Of a stretch of 64,000 nucleotides of DNA, positions 44,444-55,259 are shown one piece after another. Source of the stretch: an uncultured Tateyamaria sp. (GTDB taxonomy: Bacteria; Pseudomonadota; Alphaproteobacteria; Rhodobacterales; Rhodobacteraceae); NCBI GenBank assembly GCA_947501275.1, contig CANMVD010000001.1, positions 868,001 to 932,000 of the forward strand, in the 5' to 3' direction. The first letter of the stretch is position 1, and each line of letters begins with the position of its first letter. The notes beneath the pieces were generated by a model that made no database searches, had not been told where the DNA came from, and saw only the letters and a list, made by a program, of their open reading frames with translations. The position numbers and the translations under genes are program-made.

Positions 44444-47143
44444 ATGCTCGGTTTAGGAACACTCACCAAAAAGGTGTTTGGCACCCCCAATGATCGCAAG
44501 ATCAAAAGCGTGCGTTCCATTGTGGAACAGATCAATGCGTTGGAGCCTGAATTCGATAAGCTTACTGATGATGATCTGAAGGATCGTACCGAGGCGTTGG
44601 CAACGCGCGCCCTTGGCGGAGAAAGTCTGGATGACTTGCTGCCCGAAGCCTTTGCCAACTGCCGCGAAGCTGCCAAGCGAGCTTTGGGACTGCGCGCCTT
44701 TGATACTCAATTGATGGGCGCGATTTTCCTCCATCAGGGCAATATCGCTGAGCAGAAAACGGGTGAGGGGAAAACCCTGACGGCCACCTTTGCCGCCTAT
44801 CTGAATGCGTTGACGGGCAAAGGCGTGCACGTCGTGACCGTGAACGAATACCTTGCGCAACGAGATGCGGATTGGATGGGCAACGTGTTCAGTGCCCTGG
44901 GTCTGACAACCGGTGTCGCTTATTCCAACATGGAAGAAGACACCAAGCGCGCGGCCTATGCCTGTGACATCACGTATGCGACCAACAACGAGCTGGGTTT
45001 CGACTACCTGCGCGACAACATGAAACAATCCATCGAGCAGATGGTCCAGCGCGGTCACAATTACGCGATTGTGGACGAGGTCGATTCCATCCTGATTGAT
45101 GAAGCGCGGACGCCACTGGTGATCTCCGGCCCTCTTCAGGACCGTTCCGAGATGTATGTGACCATCGACGGTATCATCCCGTTGATCGAAGACAACCACT
45201 ACGAGCTGGATGAAAAGCAGCGCAACGTCACCTTTACCGAAGAGGGCAACGAGTTTCTCGAAGAACAGCTGCGCGTGCGCGGGCTAATCGAACCCGAAGC
45301 GTCACTTTATGACCCGGAGTCTACGTCCATTGTTCATCACGTGAACCAAGGTTTGCGGGCTCACAAGCTGTTCCTGAAAGACAAAGACTACATTGTCCGA
45401 GATGGTGACGTGGTGCTGATTGATGAATTCACAGGCCGAATGATGACCGGTCGCCGATTGTCCGAAGGTTTGCATCAGGCCATCGAGGCAAAAGAAGGCG
45501 TGCAGATCCAGCCCGAGAACCAGACATTGGCGTCGGTGACGTTCCAGAATTACTTCCGTTTATATGGCAAGCTGGCTGGTATGACCGGGACAGCGGCCAC
45601 CGAAGCCGAGGAATTTGCAGAGATCTACGGCCTTGGAGTCGTCGAAGTACCAACCAACCGTACAATTGCACGTGTCGATGAAGATGATCAGGTCTTCCGC
45701 ACCGGCAAAGAGAAATACGGCGCGATGATCAATGAGATCAAGGAAGCGCATGCCAAGGGGCAGCCGATTCTTGTCGGGACAACGTCGATTGATAAGTCCG
45801 AGATGTTCAGCACCTTGCTCAAGGCGGAGAACATTCCGCACAACGTTCTCAACGCACGCCAGCACGAGCAAGAGGCGCAAATCATTGCGGATGCGGGCAA
45901 GCTGGGCGCGGTAACCATCGCAACCAACATGGCAGGTCGTGGCACCGACATTCAGTTGGGCGGAAATGTTGAAATGAAAGTGCTCGAAGCCATCACGGCG
46001 GACCCTGACGCCGATCCCGAAAAGGTGCGCACCCGTATCGAGGCCGAGCACGAAGACGAAAAGAAGAAGGTGCTGGCCGCTGGCGGTCTGTTCGTACTTG
46101 CCTCAGAACGCCACGAGAGCCGTCGTATCGACAATCAGTTGCGCGGCCGTTCGGGTCGTCAGGGTGATCCGGGCCGCACGTCTTTTTACCTGAGCCTTGA
46201 AGATGACCTGATGCGCATCTTTGGTTCGGACCGACTGGACAAGGTTCTCAAGACGTTGGGTCTCGAAGAGGGCGAGGCGATTGTGCATCCATGGGTGAAC
46301 AAATCGCTGGAGCGGGCGCAGGCCAAGGTCGAAGGGCGTAACTTTGACATCCGCAAGCAGCTTCTGAAATTCGACGACGTGATGAATGACCAGCGTAAGG
46401 TTGTGTTTGGTCAGCGGCGCGAAATCATGGAAGCGGAGGATCTGTCGGAGATCACTGCCGATATGCGCGACGAGGTCGTGGATGACCTGATCGACCAGTA
46501 CATGCCCCAGGGGTCCTATGCGGATCAGTGGGATACGCACGGCCTGTACGCCGGCGTGATTGAGAACCTCAGTCTGGATGTGCCTGTCATTGCGTGGTGC
46601 GAAGAAGAGGGCGTTGACGAAGAACAGATCCGCGAACGACTGATCGAAGCCAGTGACAAGTTGATGGCTGAAAAGCTGGAAGCGTTTGGCGAAGAGAACA
46701 TGCGCAGCATCGAAAAGCAGTTGGTGTTGCAGGCTATTGACGGCAAGTGGCGCGACCACCTTCTGACACTGGAACATTTGCGCTCGGTCGTAGGGTTTCG
46801 TGGGTACGCGCAGCGCGATCCTTTGAACGAATACAAGAACGAGGCGTTTCAGCTGTTTGAGTCCATGCTCGACAGCTTGAGGACTGAAGTAACCAACAAA
46901 TTGTCGCGCATCCGTCCTTTGACAGAAGAAGAGCGCGCGCAAATGCTGGCTGATATTGCAGCTCAACAAGCGGCTGCGCAGCCTCAGGCGACACCCGACG
47001 CCCCACCTGCTCCGACCGCCGAAGCGATCGAGAATGGGTTTGACGAAAATGATCCAGCGACATGGGGCAATCCCGGTCGCAACGAGCAGTGTCCTTGTGG
47101 GTCTGGCAAGAAGTTCAAACACTGCCACGGGCGTATGGGTTAG
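44444..47143 (+). CDS. secA: Protein translocase subunit SecA
   Basis: 899 residues, standard length. ATPase that drives Sec export. Walker A is [40 protein letters not shown] marks the helicase-like motor, and [14 protein letters not shown] is another motif. The C-terminal zinc finger [14 protein letters not shown] is intact. Divergent from the parvulin gene. Two envelope-protein genes follow. Confidence 0.98.
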   Translation: MLGLGTLTKKVFGTPNDRKIKSVRSIVEQINALEPEFDKLTDDDLKDRTEALATRALGGESLDDLLPEAFANCREAAKRALGLRAFDTQLMGAIFLHQGNIAEQKTGEGKTLTATFAAYLNALTGKGVHVVTVNEYLAQRDADWMGNVFSALGLTTGVAYSNMEEDTKRAAYACDITYATNNELGFDYLRDNMKQSIEQMVQRGHNYAIVDEVDSILIDEARTPLVISGPLQDRSEMYVTIDGIIPLIEDNHYELDEKQRNVTFTEEGNEFLEEQLRVRGLIEPEASLYDPESTSIVHHVNQGLRAHKLFLKDKDYIVRDGDVVLIDEFTGRMMTGRRLSEGLHQAIEAKEGVQIQPENQTLASVTFQNYFRLYGKLAGMTGTAATEAEEFAEIYGLGVVEVPTNRTIARVDEDDQVFRTGKEKYGAMINEIKEAHAKGQPILVGTTSIDKSEMFSTLLKAENIPHNVLNARQHEQEAQIIADAGKLGAVTIATNMAGRGTDIQLGGNVEMKVLEAITADPDADPEKVRTRIEAEHEDEKKKVLAAGGLFVLASERHESRRIDNQLRGRSGRQGDPGRTSFYLSLEDDLMRIFGSDRLDKVLKTLGLEEGEAIVHPWVNKSLERAQAKVEGRNFDIRKQLLKFDDVMNDQRKVVFGQRREIMEAEDLSEITADMRDEVVDDLIDQYMPQGSYADQWDTHGLYAGVIENLSLDVPVIAWCEEEGVDEEQIRERLIEASDKLMAEKLEAFGEENMRSIEKQLVLQAIDGKWRDHLLTLEHLRSVVGFRGYAQRDPLNEYKNEAFQLFESMLDSLRTEVTNKLSRIRPLTEEERAQMLADIAAQQAAAQPQATPDAPPAPTAEAIENGFDENDPATWGNPGRNEQCPCGSGKKFKHCHGRMG

Positions 47144-47252
47144 AGCGCCCGCGCCTCATTCCTGCCCCAAAGAGTCCCCGGAGCGGTCATAACCCGGCCC
47201 CTTTGCTGTGCGAATCCTTAATGGACTTAATCCGTGAAGGGGACGTGGGACC

Positions 47253-48266
47253 ATGTCACATAAGAAGGAAATCGTAACAGCTGTTGGTACACTCGCCATC
47301 GCGGTTGGCATTGGTTTCGTCATGCAAAGCAGCGACTCAGCGCAACAGCGATATGGTGAAGGTGCACGGCCACAGGTGGCCATCCAGGGTATGATTGCCT
47401 CTCCGGGCGCTGCTGACTCCTTTGATTCAGATGTGATGCTGGAAGTCCAAGAGATTGAGCTGACCTCTGCCACGGATGTTGCTGCGGTACCCGTTCCTGA
47501 TGCCGAGGGCGGTGTAGAACGTGCATCTGTGCCTGAGCCGGCGGACATGCCGGACACTGACCAAAGCCCTGAAATACTGGCCGAAGCATGTGAAATGACA
47601 GCCGTGGCCAAGGCCGTGCCTGGTGCAATGGTCAGCCTGATGCTCGATGCGCCATGCGCGCAGAATGAACGCCTGACGGTTCACCACAACGGATTGATCT
47701 TTACGCACACAACAAACAGTGATGGCGCTTTGTCGATCATGGTTCCTGCCTTGAGCGAAGAGGCCGTGTTCATCATGGCGTTCTCGAATGGTGATGGCGC
47801 TGTTGCCCAGATCTCTGTTTCTGATCTTGCGGATTACGAACGCGTTGCTCTGCAATGGCGTGGCAATGCCGGTTTCCAATTGCACGCTCGTGAATTTGGC
47901 GCTGACTACGGCGACGCGGGCCATGTCTGGGCCGGGACTGAACCAGATGTCGCAGGGCTGCAAACCGGAAACACAGGGTATCTGATGCGTCTGGGTGATG
48001 CTGATTTGCCGGAACCACTGGTCGCCGAAGTATACACGTTTGCCTCGGGCATGGCCGCAGCATCTGGAACAATTGATCTGAGTGTTGAAGCCGAAGTGAC
48101 CATGGACAACTGTGGCCTCGAGATTGAAGCACAATCACTGGAAAAGATGGCCGATGGTGGCATAAAATCGCGCGATGTTACGCTTGCCGTGCCGTCCTGT
48201 GACGCCGTTGGCACCTTTCTGGTGTTGAACAATCTGGTCGCAGACCTGAAAGTCGCCAGCAACTAA
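47253..48266 (+). CDS. Hypothetical envelope protein downstream of secA
   Basis: 337 residues. The N-terminus has a Lys-rich start and one hydrophobic segment (VGTLAIAVGIGFVMQ, ~10-25), a signal anchor or uncleaved signal. Then ~80 acidic, low-complexity residues and a ~220-residue beta-rich C-terminal domain with no recognised motif, containing Cys at several positions (EACEMTAV, MLDAPCAQNE, TMDNCGLE, AVPSCDAV), a possible disulfide pattern. Some databases name similar roseobacter proteins translocase, probably because of position after secA. No function is assigned here. It is 23 bases before the next gene. Confidence 0.7.
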   Translation: MSHKKEIVTAVGTLAIAVGIGFVMQSSDSAQQRYGEGARPQVAIQGMIASPGAADSFDSDVMLEVQEIELTSATDVAAVPVPDAEGGVERASVPEPADMPDTDQSPEILAEACEMTAVAKAVPGAMVSLMLDAPCAQNERLTVHHNGLIFTHTTNSDGALSIMVPALSEEAVFIMAFSNGDGAVAQISVSDLADYERVALQWRGNAGFQLHAREFGADYGDAGHVWAGTEPDVAGLQTGNTGYLMRLGDADLPEPLVAEVYTFASGMAAASGTIDLSVEAEVTMDNCGLEIEAQSLEKMADGGIKSRDVTLAVPSCDAVGTFLVLNNLVADLKVASN

Positions 48267-48288
48267 TCGCTGCGACAAAGGGCTCTTT

Positions 48289-49842
48289 ATGGCTTGGCTT
48301 CGTGCGGCGTTCTGCGCCGCACTTTTACTTTTGCCCCCTGCGCTTTCTGCGCAGGACGTGACGCTGACATCGCCTGATGGGGCCGTGGAACTCAGCGGTA
48401 CGCTCCTGGGCTTTGATGGCGAATTCTATAGGTTGCGAACCGTCTATGGTGAACTGACGGTCGATGGATCCGGCGTGATATGCGACGGCCCTGCCTGCCC
48501 CAATTTGCAAGACTATGTGGCCGAAGTGGCTGTGTCCGGTTCGTCCACCATGGGCGCGGTGCTTATGCCTGCCCTCATCGAAGGCTTCGCGTTGCGCAAC
48601 GACTATGAGGCGACACGCGAAACTCAGGATTCGTCGACGTTTACCTATGTTTTGCGCAAGCAATCCGATGGTAAAGTCGCGGCGCGTTTTTACTTTAGCG
48701 TGTCCACGACGGATGCGGGATTTGCTGATCTGTTGGCCAATGACGCAGATATCGTGATGGCGCTGCGTGAGATCCGTCAGGATGAACGGCAACGTGCGCG
48801 CGATGCTGGGATGGGCGATCTGACCGGCGCCAACCGCAGCCGTGTTCTTGCGTTAGATGCGATGGTGCCGATCGTGTCGCCCAGCAATCCAGTTGGGACA
48901 ATTTCGCCCACGGCGCTAGCCGATGTCTTTGCTGGCCGTATCACAAACTGGACTGCGTTGGGTGGGGCGGATGCGCCGATTTCCCTGCATTTGCCAGCAG
49001 CTGAGACCGGTCTTGGGCAAGCCGTCGAGGATGAGGTGATGGGGCCCGTCAATCTGTCTTTGGCTGATGGGATTGGTCGCCACGTGCGGGGTAGCGATCT
49101 GACCGAAGCGGTTCTGCGTGATCCCTTCGCCATTGGTATCTCCAGCTTTGCCGAGGTTGGCGAAGCGCGCCCTCTAAGTCTAACAGGGCCGTGCGGGTAT
49201 TCGTTGCGCGCGGTGCGGGGCACCATCAAGACCGAAGACTACCCGCTGACAGCGCCCATGTTCCTGTATCTGCCCGCCCGGCGTTTACCAAAAGTGGCGC
49301 GCGAGTTCCTTGCCTTTACCCGTGGTCCGTCAGCGCAGATCGTTGTGCGTCGCGCGGGATTTGTCGATCAAGCGCCGGAAGAAGTGTCGATAAATCAACA
49401 AGGATACCGCTTTGCCAACGCAGTGACGGCTGCTGGTCCCGAGATCAGTCTGGAAGAATTGCAGCGCATGACGCGGACACTCTATTCGATGGCTCGGCTC
49501 ACCACGTCCTTTCGGTTTGAAACCGGATCGGTTCGGCTGGATGCGCAATCCCGATCCAATGTCGAGCAATTGGCCCGTGCACTTGAACAAGGCAAATATG
49601 ACGCCCGCCAGATCCTGCTGGCTGGGTTCAGCGATGGAGACGGGCCATCAGATATCAATCGGGACATCGCCTTGCGTCGGGCCGAAGCGGTGCGTCGGGC
49701 GCTGGTCGCGGCAGCGGAAACAGCGAATTTCGACAGAATACAGTTGGACGTCGATGCGTTTGGAGAGTCGCTGCCTATGGCGTGTGATGACAGCGCGTGG
49801 GGGCGGCAGGCCAACCGCCGGGTCGAGGTGTGGGTGCGCTAA
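48289..49842 (+). CDS. PstS-like substrate-binding domain fused to an OmpA-type C-terminal domain
   Basis: 517 residues. Signal peptide MAWLRAAFCAALLLLPPALS then AQDV. Residues ~75-345 resemble a phosphate-type periplasmic binding protein (VAVSGSSTMGAVLMPALIEG, NPVGTISPTALADVFAGRIT). Residues ~400-517 are an OmpA/MotB peptidoglycan-binding domain (FRFETGSVRLDAQSRSNVEQ, ILLAGFSDGDGPSDINRDIA, ending NRRVEVWVR). It is probably held to peptidoglycan in the periplasm. Overlaps radC by 4 bases, convergent. Confidence 0.85.
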   Translation: MAWLRAAFCAALLLLPPALSAQDVTLTSPDGAVELSGTLLGFDGEFYRLRTVYGELTVDGSGVICDGPACPNLQDYVAEVAVSGSSTMGAVLMPALIEGFALRNDYEATRETQDSSTFTYVLRKQSDGKVAARFYFSVSTTDAGFADLLANDADIVMALREIRQDERQRARDAGMGDLTGANRSRVLALDAMVPIVSPSNPVGTISPTALADVFAGRITNWTALGGADAPISLHLPAAETGLGQAVEDEVMGPVNLSLADGIGRHVRGSDLTEAVLRDPFAIGISSFAEVGEARPLSLTGPCGYSLRAVRGTIKTEDYPLTAPMFLYLPARRLPKVAREFLAFTRGPSAQIVVRRAGFVDQAPEEVSINQQGYRFANAVTAAGPEISLEELQRMTRTLYSMARLTTSFRFETGSVRLDAQSRSNVEQLARALEQGKYDARQILLAGFSDGDGPSDINRDIALRRAEAVRRALVAAAETANFDRIQLDVDAFGESLPMACDDSAWGRQANRRVEVWVR

Positions 49843-50588
49843 ATATAACCCGCTGATTTGAAGCTCAGCTCCCGGGATTTCCCTACAATCAAATGGTCGT
49901 GCAAGGTGAGACCGAGGGCAGAGCACGCCATCTCGATCTGAGCGGTCATGTCGATGTCGGACTGGCTGGGTGTCGGATCACCAGAGGGGTGGTTGTGAAC
50001 TAGGATAAGCGCAGACGCGTTGAGCTCCAGCGCCCGTTTTGCCACTTCGCGGGGATAGACAGGCACGTGATCCACTGTGCCTTTGGCCTGCTCTTCATCG
50101 GCGATCAGCACGTTTTTCCTGTCGAGAAAAAGAACGCGAAACTGTTCGGTCTCACGGTGCGCCATGGTTGTGTGGCAATAGTCTAGCAAGGCATCCCAAC
50201 TGGAAAGTACCTGTTTATTCAAAACTTTGGCGCGTGCAAGACGCTGGGCAGCGGCCTCGATAATCTTGAGCTCGCAGACAACGGCATCACCGATCCCTTT
50301 GATGGCGCGCAGACGGTCCTGAGGGGCAGACACAACGCGGTTAAAGTCGCCAAATTCTGTCATGAGCATATGCGCGAGCGGTTTCACGTCCTGACGTGGA
50401 ATGGCACGGAATAAAACCAGCTCCAGCAGCTCATAGTCGGGCATGGCGTTTGCGCCCCCTTCCATAAACCGGGTCCGCAAACGCTTGCGGTGATCGACCA
50501 TATAGGATGGCGTACGCCCTTTTGCTATGGGAATAGGGGTGGCTTCATCCAGATCAAATGGGAGTGGCTGTTCGGCAAAATGTGACAT
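49839..50588 (-). CDS. radC: RadC-family JAMM-domain protein
   Basis: 249 residues. An N-terminal helix-hairpin-helix region (IKGIGDAVVCELKIIEAAAQ) is followed by the JAMM motif LILVHNHPSGDPTPSQSDID (H-x-H-x10-D), which binds zinc. The role of chromosomal RadC remains unclear; a direct repair role was withdrawn in E. coli. Starts 96 bases from the GNAT gene end. Confidence 0.94.
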   Translation of the reverse strand: MSHFAEQPLPFDLDEATPIPIAKGRTPSYMVDHRKRLRTRFMEGGANAMPDYELLELVLFRAIPRQDVKPLAHMLMTEFGDFNRVVSAPQDRLRAIKGIGDAVVCELKIIEAAAQRLARAKVLNKQVLSSWDALLDYCHTTMAHRETEQFRVLFLDRKNVLIADEEQAKGTVDHVPVYPREVAKRALELNASALILVHNHPSGDPTPSQSDIDMTAQIEMACSALGLTLHDHLIVGKSRELSFKSAGYI

Positions 50589-50684
50589 GCCCTCACCCTG
50601 CCGCAGACAAGGTTAGCGGAGCGTTAATGCTGTCCATTTTTGCGTCTGATAAGGCATATTCTTTGAGTCGCTCAATTGGGACGA

Positions 50685-51194
50685 TCAGGCCGGACGGTGC
50701 ATTACAAAGGCGGCTTCAGTCACGCCATCGTTTTCTTCGATCCCGGTGAAGGTGAATCCCGCCCGTTGCGCCAACGCGCGGGAGGCGGCGTTGCGGGTAT
50801 CGGCCCAGACCTTGATCTTGTCCGCCTTTGTCTCATTGAAAATGTACTGAATGGCGAGTTGCGTGGCGCGGGTACCGTGCCCCTGCCCATGAGACTCAGG
50901 GGCGAGCGTGATGCCCAATTCGATCTCCGATTCGTCTGCTGACAGGTGGATGCCTATGTCGCCGATCAAAGTATTCGTCGCGGTTTCGGCCACGCCGATT
51001 TGTGTCCACTGGTCGGGCTGGATCAGAGGCGTCATTGTGGCCACATAGTTCAGGAAACCTGTTGCGCGTTCGTCGTCCATTTGGTCCCAGCTTTGGTACT
51101 GGGCAATGACGGGATCATTGCGGTAGGCCTGAAAAGCGCGCAGGTCATCCGGGCCAAGTCGGCGCAGGGTTGTAGTGTCGGAGATCAGGCGCAT
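50685..51194 (-). CDS. GNAT-family N-acetyltransferase
   Basis: 169 residues from ATG at 51194; the ORF-track start at 51230 would include the hairpin after dnaJ. GITLAPESHGQGHGTRATQL is the acetyl-CoA pyrophosphate loop (Q-x-x-G-x-G/A). The C-terminal NAASRALAQRAGFTFTGIEE is typical of the RimJ-like branch. Substrate unknown. Separated from dnaJ by a strong hairpin. Confidence 0.88.
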   Translation of the reverse strand: MRLISDTTTLRRLGPDDLRAFQAYRNDPVIAQYQSWDQMDDERATGFLNYVATMTPLIQPDQWTQIGVAETATNTLIGDIGIHLSADESEIELGITLAPESHGQGHGTRATQLAIQYIFNETKADKIKVWADTRNAASRALAQRAGFTFTGIEENDGVTEAAFVMHRPA

Positions 51195-51198
51195 GGCG

Positions 51199-51226
51199 GT
51201 AAGGTGCGCGACATCACGCACCTTAC
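51199..51226 (-). terminator. Hairpin between dnaJ and the GNAT gene
   Basis: GTAAGGTGCG-cgacatca-CGCACCTTAC, a perfect 10-bp stem placed 8 bases after the dnaJ stop and ending 4 bases before the GNAT ATG. There is no T-run after it on the minus strand, so it could attenuate or protect the dnaJ mRNA end instead of fully terminating. Confidence 0.55.
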
Positions 51227-51234
51227 GCAAGGTT

Positions 51235-52389
51235 TTAGCCCTTCATCGAATCCCAAAAGGATTTGACGGACGAAAAGAAGCTGCTGGATTCGGGGTTGTT
51301 CTCTTCCGACAGGTCCTCGAATTCGCGCAGTAGTTCTTTTTGGCGGCTGGTCAGGTTTACTGGCGTTTCGACAGCCAGTTCGATGAACATATCGCCGGGG
51401 CCTCCGCCACGCAGGGCGGGCATTCCCTTGGAGCGCAGGCGCATTTGGCGACCCGATTGCGAGCCTGCCGGAATTTGCACGCGGCCACGGCCACCGTCGA
51501 TGGTTGGCACTTCGATGCTGCCGCCCAAGGCTGCTGTACCCATTGAGACGGGAACACGGCAGAACAGGTTGGTCCCGTCGCGTTCGAACAGCTTGTGATC
51601 CGATACTTCAATAAAGATGTAGAGATCGCCGGATGGGCCGCCGCGCATGCCTGCTTCGCCTTCGCCAGCGAGACGGATACGTGTGCCTGTTTCAACGCCT
51701 GCCGGGATGTTGACGCTCAGCGCGCGGTCTTTTTCCGTGCGGCCTGCGCCGTTGCAGGTTTTACAGGGGTTTTTGATGATCTGGCCGAGGCCGGAACAGG
51801 TTGGACATGTCCGTTCAACCGTGAAGAAACCCTGTTGCGCGCGCACTTTGCCCATGCCTGAGCACGTGGGACAGGTTGTTGGTTCAGAGCCACCTTCGGC
51901 ACCTGTGCCGCTGCAACTGTCACAGGACACGGATGTGGGCACGTTGATGGTCTTCTGCATGCCCGCAAAAGCGTCTTCGAGCGAGATGCGGAGGTTGTAG
52001 CGAAGGTCAGAGCCGCGCGCGGCACGTCGCCCGCCACCGCCGCCGCGCTGACCGCCCATGAAGTCGCCAAAGAGGTCGTCAAATACGTCAGAGAAGGCAG
52101 ATCCGAAGTCACCCTGCTGGCCGCCAAAGCCACCGCCGGGCCGTCCGCCGCCACCCATGCCGCCCTCAAAGGCAGCGTGGCCAAAACGGTCATAGGCCGC
52201 TTTTTTGTCAGCGTCCTTCAGGACTTCGTAGGCCTCGTTGGCTTCCTTGAACTGTGCTTCGGCGTCAGGATTGTCCGCGTTGCGGTCAGGGTGAAGTTCT
52301 TTCGCCTTGCTGCGATAGCCCTTCTTGATCTCGTCGGCTGATGCGCCTTTGGCAACGCCAAGGACGTCGTAATAGTCACGTTTTGCCAT
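51235..52389 (-). CDS. dnaJ: Chaperone DnaJ (type A)
   Basis: 384 residues. J-domain HPD is in [12 protein letters not shown]. The Gly/Phe region (~70-130) is rich in [12 protein letters not shown]. The four zinc repeats are [32 protein letters not shown] and [10 protein letters not shown]. The C-terminal substrate domain is complete ([14 protein letters not shown]-like). Stimulates DnaK ATPase. 79 bases after dnaK, with a hairpin in between. Confidence 0.98.
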   Translation of the reverse strand: MAKRDYYDVLGVAKGASADEIKKGYRSKAKELHPDRNADNPDAEAQFKEANEAYEVLKDADKKAAYDRFGHAAFEGGMGGGGRPGGGFGGQQGDFGSAFSDVFDDLFGDFMGGQRGGGGGRRAARGSDLRYNLRISLEDAFAGMQKTINVPTSVSCDSCSGTGAEGGSEPTTCPTCSGMGKVRAQQGFFTVERTCPTCSGLGQIIKNPCKTCNGAGRTEKDRALSVNIPAGVETGTRIRLAGEGEAGMRGGPSGDLYIFIEVSDHKLFERDGTNLFCRVPVSMGTAALGGSIEVPTIDGGRGRVQIPAGSQSGRQMRLRSKGMPALRGGGPGDMFIELAVETPVNLTSRQKELLREFEDLSEENNPESSSFFSSVKSFWDSMKG

Positions 52390-52416
52390 GGATCAACTCC
52401 TTTTTCTGGAACGTCT

Positions 52417-52442
52417 GAGGCCGGCCTGTGCGGGCCGGCCTC
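52417..52442. repeat. Strong GC hairpin between dnaK and dnaJ
   Basis: GAGGCCGGCC-tgtgcg-GGCCGGCCTC, a perfect 10-bp stem with a 6-base loop. On the minus strand it is not followed by a T-run, so read-through to dnaJ is expected. It likely lowers dnaJ relative to dnaK or protects the dnaK mRNA. Confidence 0.7.
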
Positions 52443-52468
52443 GTGATTGGTTCCGGTCGCGCGGCCTA

Positions 52469-54385
52469 TTAGGCGCGCTTGTCGTCGTCCAGATCTTCGA
52501 ACTCTGCATCAACGATGTCGTCATCGTCGCCGCGCGGTTCATCTGCTGCTGTTGGCTCTTCTTCGCCCTCAGCTTGCGCCGATTTGTAGATCGCTTCGCC
52601 CAGTTTCATGGCCGCTTCGGTCACGTTCTGGATACCCGATTTGATCTTGTCGGCAGACGTGCCGTCAGCTTCAAGGTCATCCTTGAGCGCAGCGATTGCC
52701 AGTTCGATCGCTTCGACTGTTGTCGGATCGACTTTGTCCGAATGTTCTTCCATCGACTTTTCGGTCGAGTGGATGAGGCTTTCGGCCTGGTTTTTCGCTT
52801 CGATCAGCTCGCGGCGCTCTTTGTCCGCCTCGGCGTTGTCCTCGGCGTCCTTGACCATTTGTTCGATATCTTCGTCGGACAAACCGCCAGAGGCCTGGAT
52901 CGTGATCTGCTGTTCCTTGCCGGTGCCTTTGTCCTTGGCGCCGACCGATACGATGCCGTTGGCGTCGATGTCAAATGTCACTTCGATCTGGGGCATGCCG
53001 CGTGGTGCAGGCGGGATGTTTTCCAGATTGAAGTTACCAAGGATCTTGTTGTCGGACGCCATTTCGCGCTCGCCCTGGAAGACCCGGATCGTCACAGCGT
53101 TCTGGTTGTCTTCTGCGGTCGAGAAGATCTGCGACTTTTTCGTTGGGATCGTCGTGTTGCGGTCGATCAGACGGGTAAACACGCCACCCAGCGTTTCGAT
53201 GCCCATGGACAGCGGTGTCACGTCGAGCAGCACCACGTCTTTGACGTCACCCTGCAGAACACCGGCCTGAATGGCGGCGCCCATGGCGACAACCTCGTCG
53301 GGGTTCACACCCTTGTGGGGCTCTTTGCCAAAGAACTTGGTCACTTCTTCGACGACGCGCGGCATACGGGTCATACCACCGACCAACACGACTTCATCGA
53401 TGTCAGAGGCGGACAGGCCTGCATCCTTCAACGCGGCCGCGCAGGGCTTCATCGAGGATTTAATCAAGTCGCCAACCAGCTGTTCCAGCTTGGCGCGCGT
53501 CAGCTTCATCACCATGTGCAACGGCTGGCCGTTGGCACCCATCGAGATGAAGGGCTGGTTGATTTCGGTCTGGTTAGCGCTCGACAGTTCGATTTTGGCT
53601 TTCTCTGCGGCCTCTTTCAGGCGTTGCAGGGCCATCTTGTCGGCTGTCAGGTCGACCGAGTGCTCTTTTTTGAACTCATCCGCGAGGTAGTTCACGATAC
53701 GCATGTCGAAGTCTTCACCACCCAGGAACGTGTCACCGTTGGTGGATTTCACTTCGAACAGGCCGTCGTCGATTTCGAGGATGGTGACGTCAAACGTGCC
53801 GCCGCCAAGATCATAGACTGCGATGGTTTGGCTGTTCTCTTTGTCTAGACCATAGGCCAGAGCGGCGGCTGTCGGTTCGTTGATGATCCGCAGCACTTCG
53901 AGGCCCGCGATCTTACCGGCGTCCTTGGTGGCCTGACGCTGGGCGTCGTTGAAATAGGCGGGGACGGTGATGACCGCTTGGGTCACATCTTCGCCGAGAT
54001 AGCTTTCCGCTGTCTCTTTCATTTTACCCAAGATGAAGGCCGAGATTTGGCTGGGCGAGTATTTCTCGTCCCGCGCTTCGACCCATGCGTCGCCGTTGCC
54101 GCCGTCAATCACGTTGAAGGGCAGGTTTTTCTTGTCCTTGGCCAGATCCGCATCGTCATTGCGGCGACCGATCAGGCGCTTCACACCAAAGATGGTGTTG
54201 TCGGGGTTCGTCACCGCTTGCCGTTTGGCAGGCTGGCCGACGAGCCGTTCGTTTTCGGTGAAGGCCACGATGGACGGTGTCGTGCGCGCGCCCTCTGCGT
54301 TTTCGATCACGCGGGGCTGGCTGCCGTCCATGATGGCAATGCAGCTGTTTGTTGTTCCTAGGTCAATACCAATGACTTTGGCCAT
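52469..54385 (-). CDS. dnaK: Molecular chaperone DnaK (Hsp70)
   Basis: 638 residues. [20 protein letters not shown] and the other ATPase signatures [16 protein letters not shown]-like and [15 protein letters not shown] are present. The substrate-binding domain begins near [16 protein letters not shown]. The C-terminal acidic tail ends in [13 protein letters not shown]. Hsp70 holds and refolds proteins with DnaJ and GrpE. TGAGGGA precedes the ATG. No CIRCE and no convincing RpoH promoter were found upstream. Confidence 0.99.
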   Translation of the reverse strand: MAKVIGIDLGTTNSCIAIMDGSQPRVIENAEGARTTPSIVAFTENERLVGQPAKRQAVTNPDNTIFGVKRLIGRRNDDADLAKDKKNLPFNVIDGGNGDAWVEARDEKYSPSQISAFILGKMKETAESYLGEDVTQAVITVPAYFNDAQRQATKDAGKIAGLEVLRIINEPTAAALAYGLDKENSQTIAVYDLGGGTFDVTILEIDDGLFEVKSTNGDTFLGGEDFDMRIVNYLADEFKKEHSVDLTADKMALQRLKEAAEKAKIELSSANQTEINQPFISMGANGQPLHMVMKLTRAKLEQLVGDLIKSSMKPCAAALKDAGLSASDIDEVVLVGGMTRMPRVVEEVTKFFGKEPHKGVNPDEVVAMGAAIQAGVLQGDVKDVVLLDVTPLSMGIETLGGVFTRLIDRNTTIPTKKSQIFSTAEDNQNAVTIRVFQGEREMASDNKILGNFNLENIPPAPRGMPQIEVTFDIDANGIVSVGAKDKGTGKEQQITIQASGGLSDEDIEQMVKDAEDNAEADKERRELIEAKNQAESLIHSTEKSMEEHSDKVDPTTVEAIELAIAALKDDLEADGTSADKIKSGIQNVTEAAMKLGEAIYKSAQAEGEEEPTAADEPRGDDDDIVDAEFEDLDDDKRA

Positions 54386-54464
54386 GTTTTCGATCCCTCA
54401 TATCAGTTCAAGGCGATGACACGAGGCGGCGACCCGTTTCGGCATCGACGCCACGCTTGAGTTT

Positions 54465-54482
54465 GCGCAAGAGGTCTTGCGC
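54465..54482. repeat. Inverted repeat in the dnaK-alkB divergent region
   Basis: GCGCAAGA-GG-TCTTGCGC is a perfect 8-bp palindrome with a 2-base spacer, ~80 bases upstream of dnaK and ~97 before alkB. It could be a dimer-binding operator or a hairpin in either leader. Confidence 0.55.
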
Positions 54483-54578
54483 GCTGGGGCGTATATAAGG
54501 AGGGTCAATTGTCCCTGCAACCATTGCGATGGGCGCTATATTGGCAAAAATTGCAGAGAAATGGTGTGGCGGGGCGTG

Positions 54579-55178
54579 ATGCGGGTCAGAATACGGGGAT
54601 TCGACATTTTTAAGGGGCATTTGGACCCTGTTGCGCAGGTGGCTTTGGTTGCAGATGTGCGTGCAGTTGCGGCCGCTGCTCCGATGTTTTCGCCGCAGAC
54701 GCCGTATGGCAAGCCGATGAGCGTGCGTATGACCTCTGCAGGGTCGGTCGGGTGGTATGCGGATCGCGGGGGTTATCGTTATGCGCCAATGCATCCGAGC
54801 GGATCTGCGTGGCCTGCGATTCCTGCATCTGTATTGGAATTGTGGGCACAGTTGACGGGGTTGGAGCGTCATCCCGATTGCTGCTTGATTAACTACTATG
54901 GCGAGGATGCACGCATGGGCATGCATCAGGACAAGGACGAGGCGGATTTTTCATGGCCAGTTTTGTCGGTGTCCTTGGGCGACGCCGGCCTGTTTCGGAT
55001 CGGCAATAGCACTCGAGGCGGCAAGACAGAATCGATCTGGCTGGAATCCGGTGATGTTGTGGTGATGGGGGGCGACGCGCGTCTGACATATCATGGGGTA
55101 GACCGAATCCGATTTGGGTCGTCGTCGCTGCTGCCCAAAGGCGGGCGAATAAATTTGACTTGTCGTGTGGTGAGCTGA
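54579..55178 (+). CDS. alkB: AlkB-family Fe(II)/2-oxoglutarate DNA dealkylase
   Basis: 199 residues from ATG at 54579 (MRVRIRGFDIFKGHLDPV). Earlier in-frame starts (54561, 54477) exist, but the intervening Cys/Arg-rich leader lacks family resemblance. NYYGEDARMGMHQDKDEADF contains His-x-Asp; LTYHGVDRIRFG gives the second metal His; GRINLTCRVV contains the 2-oxoglutarate Arg. Repairs 1-methyladenine and 3-methylcytosine by oxidation. Divergent from dnaK. No adaptation regulator (ada) is nearby. Confidence 0.93.
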   Translation: MRVRIRGFDIFKGHLDPVAQVALVADVRAVAAAAPMFSPQTPYGKPMSVRMTSAGSVGWYADRGGYRYAPMHPSGSAWPAIPASVLELWAQLTGLERHPDCCLINYYGEDARMGMHQDKDEADFSWPVLSVSLGDAGLFRIGNSTRGGKTESIWLESGDVVVMGGDARLTYHGVDRIRFGSSSLLPKGGRINLTCRVVS

Positions 55179-55259
55179 ACCCCGGCAGGGTCAGCGTTCA
55201 GAGCTTACCTCCAAAATGCTGCGAAGCAATAAATGTCGGCACATGATTTGCCTGACGAG

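Noticed and set aside
46103-47128. 341-residue minus-strand ORF opposite secA
   Set aside because: Antisense shadow, no motifs.
52388-53848. 486-residue plus-strand ORF opposite dnaK
   Set aside because: Antisense shadow of dnaK, with a His/Asp/Phe-rich unnatural composition.
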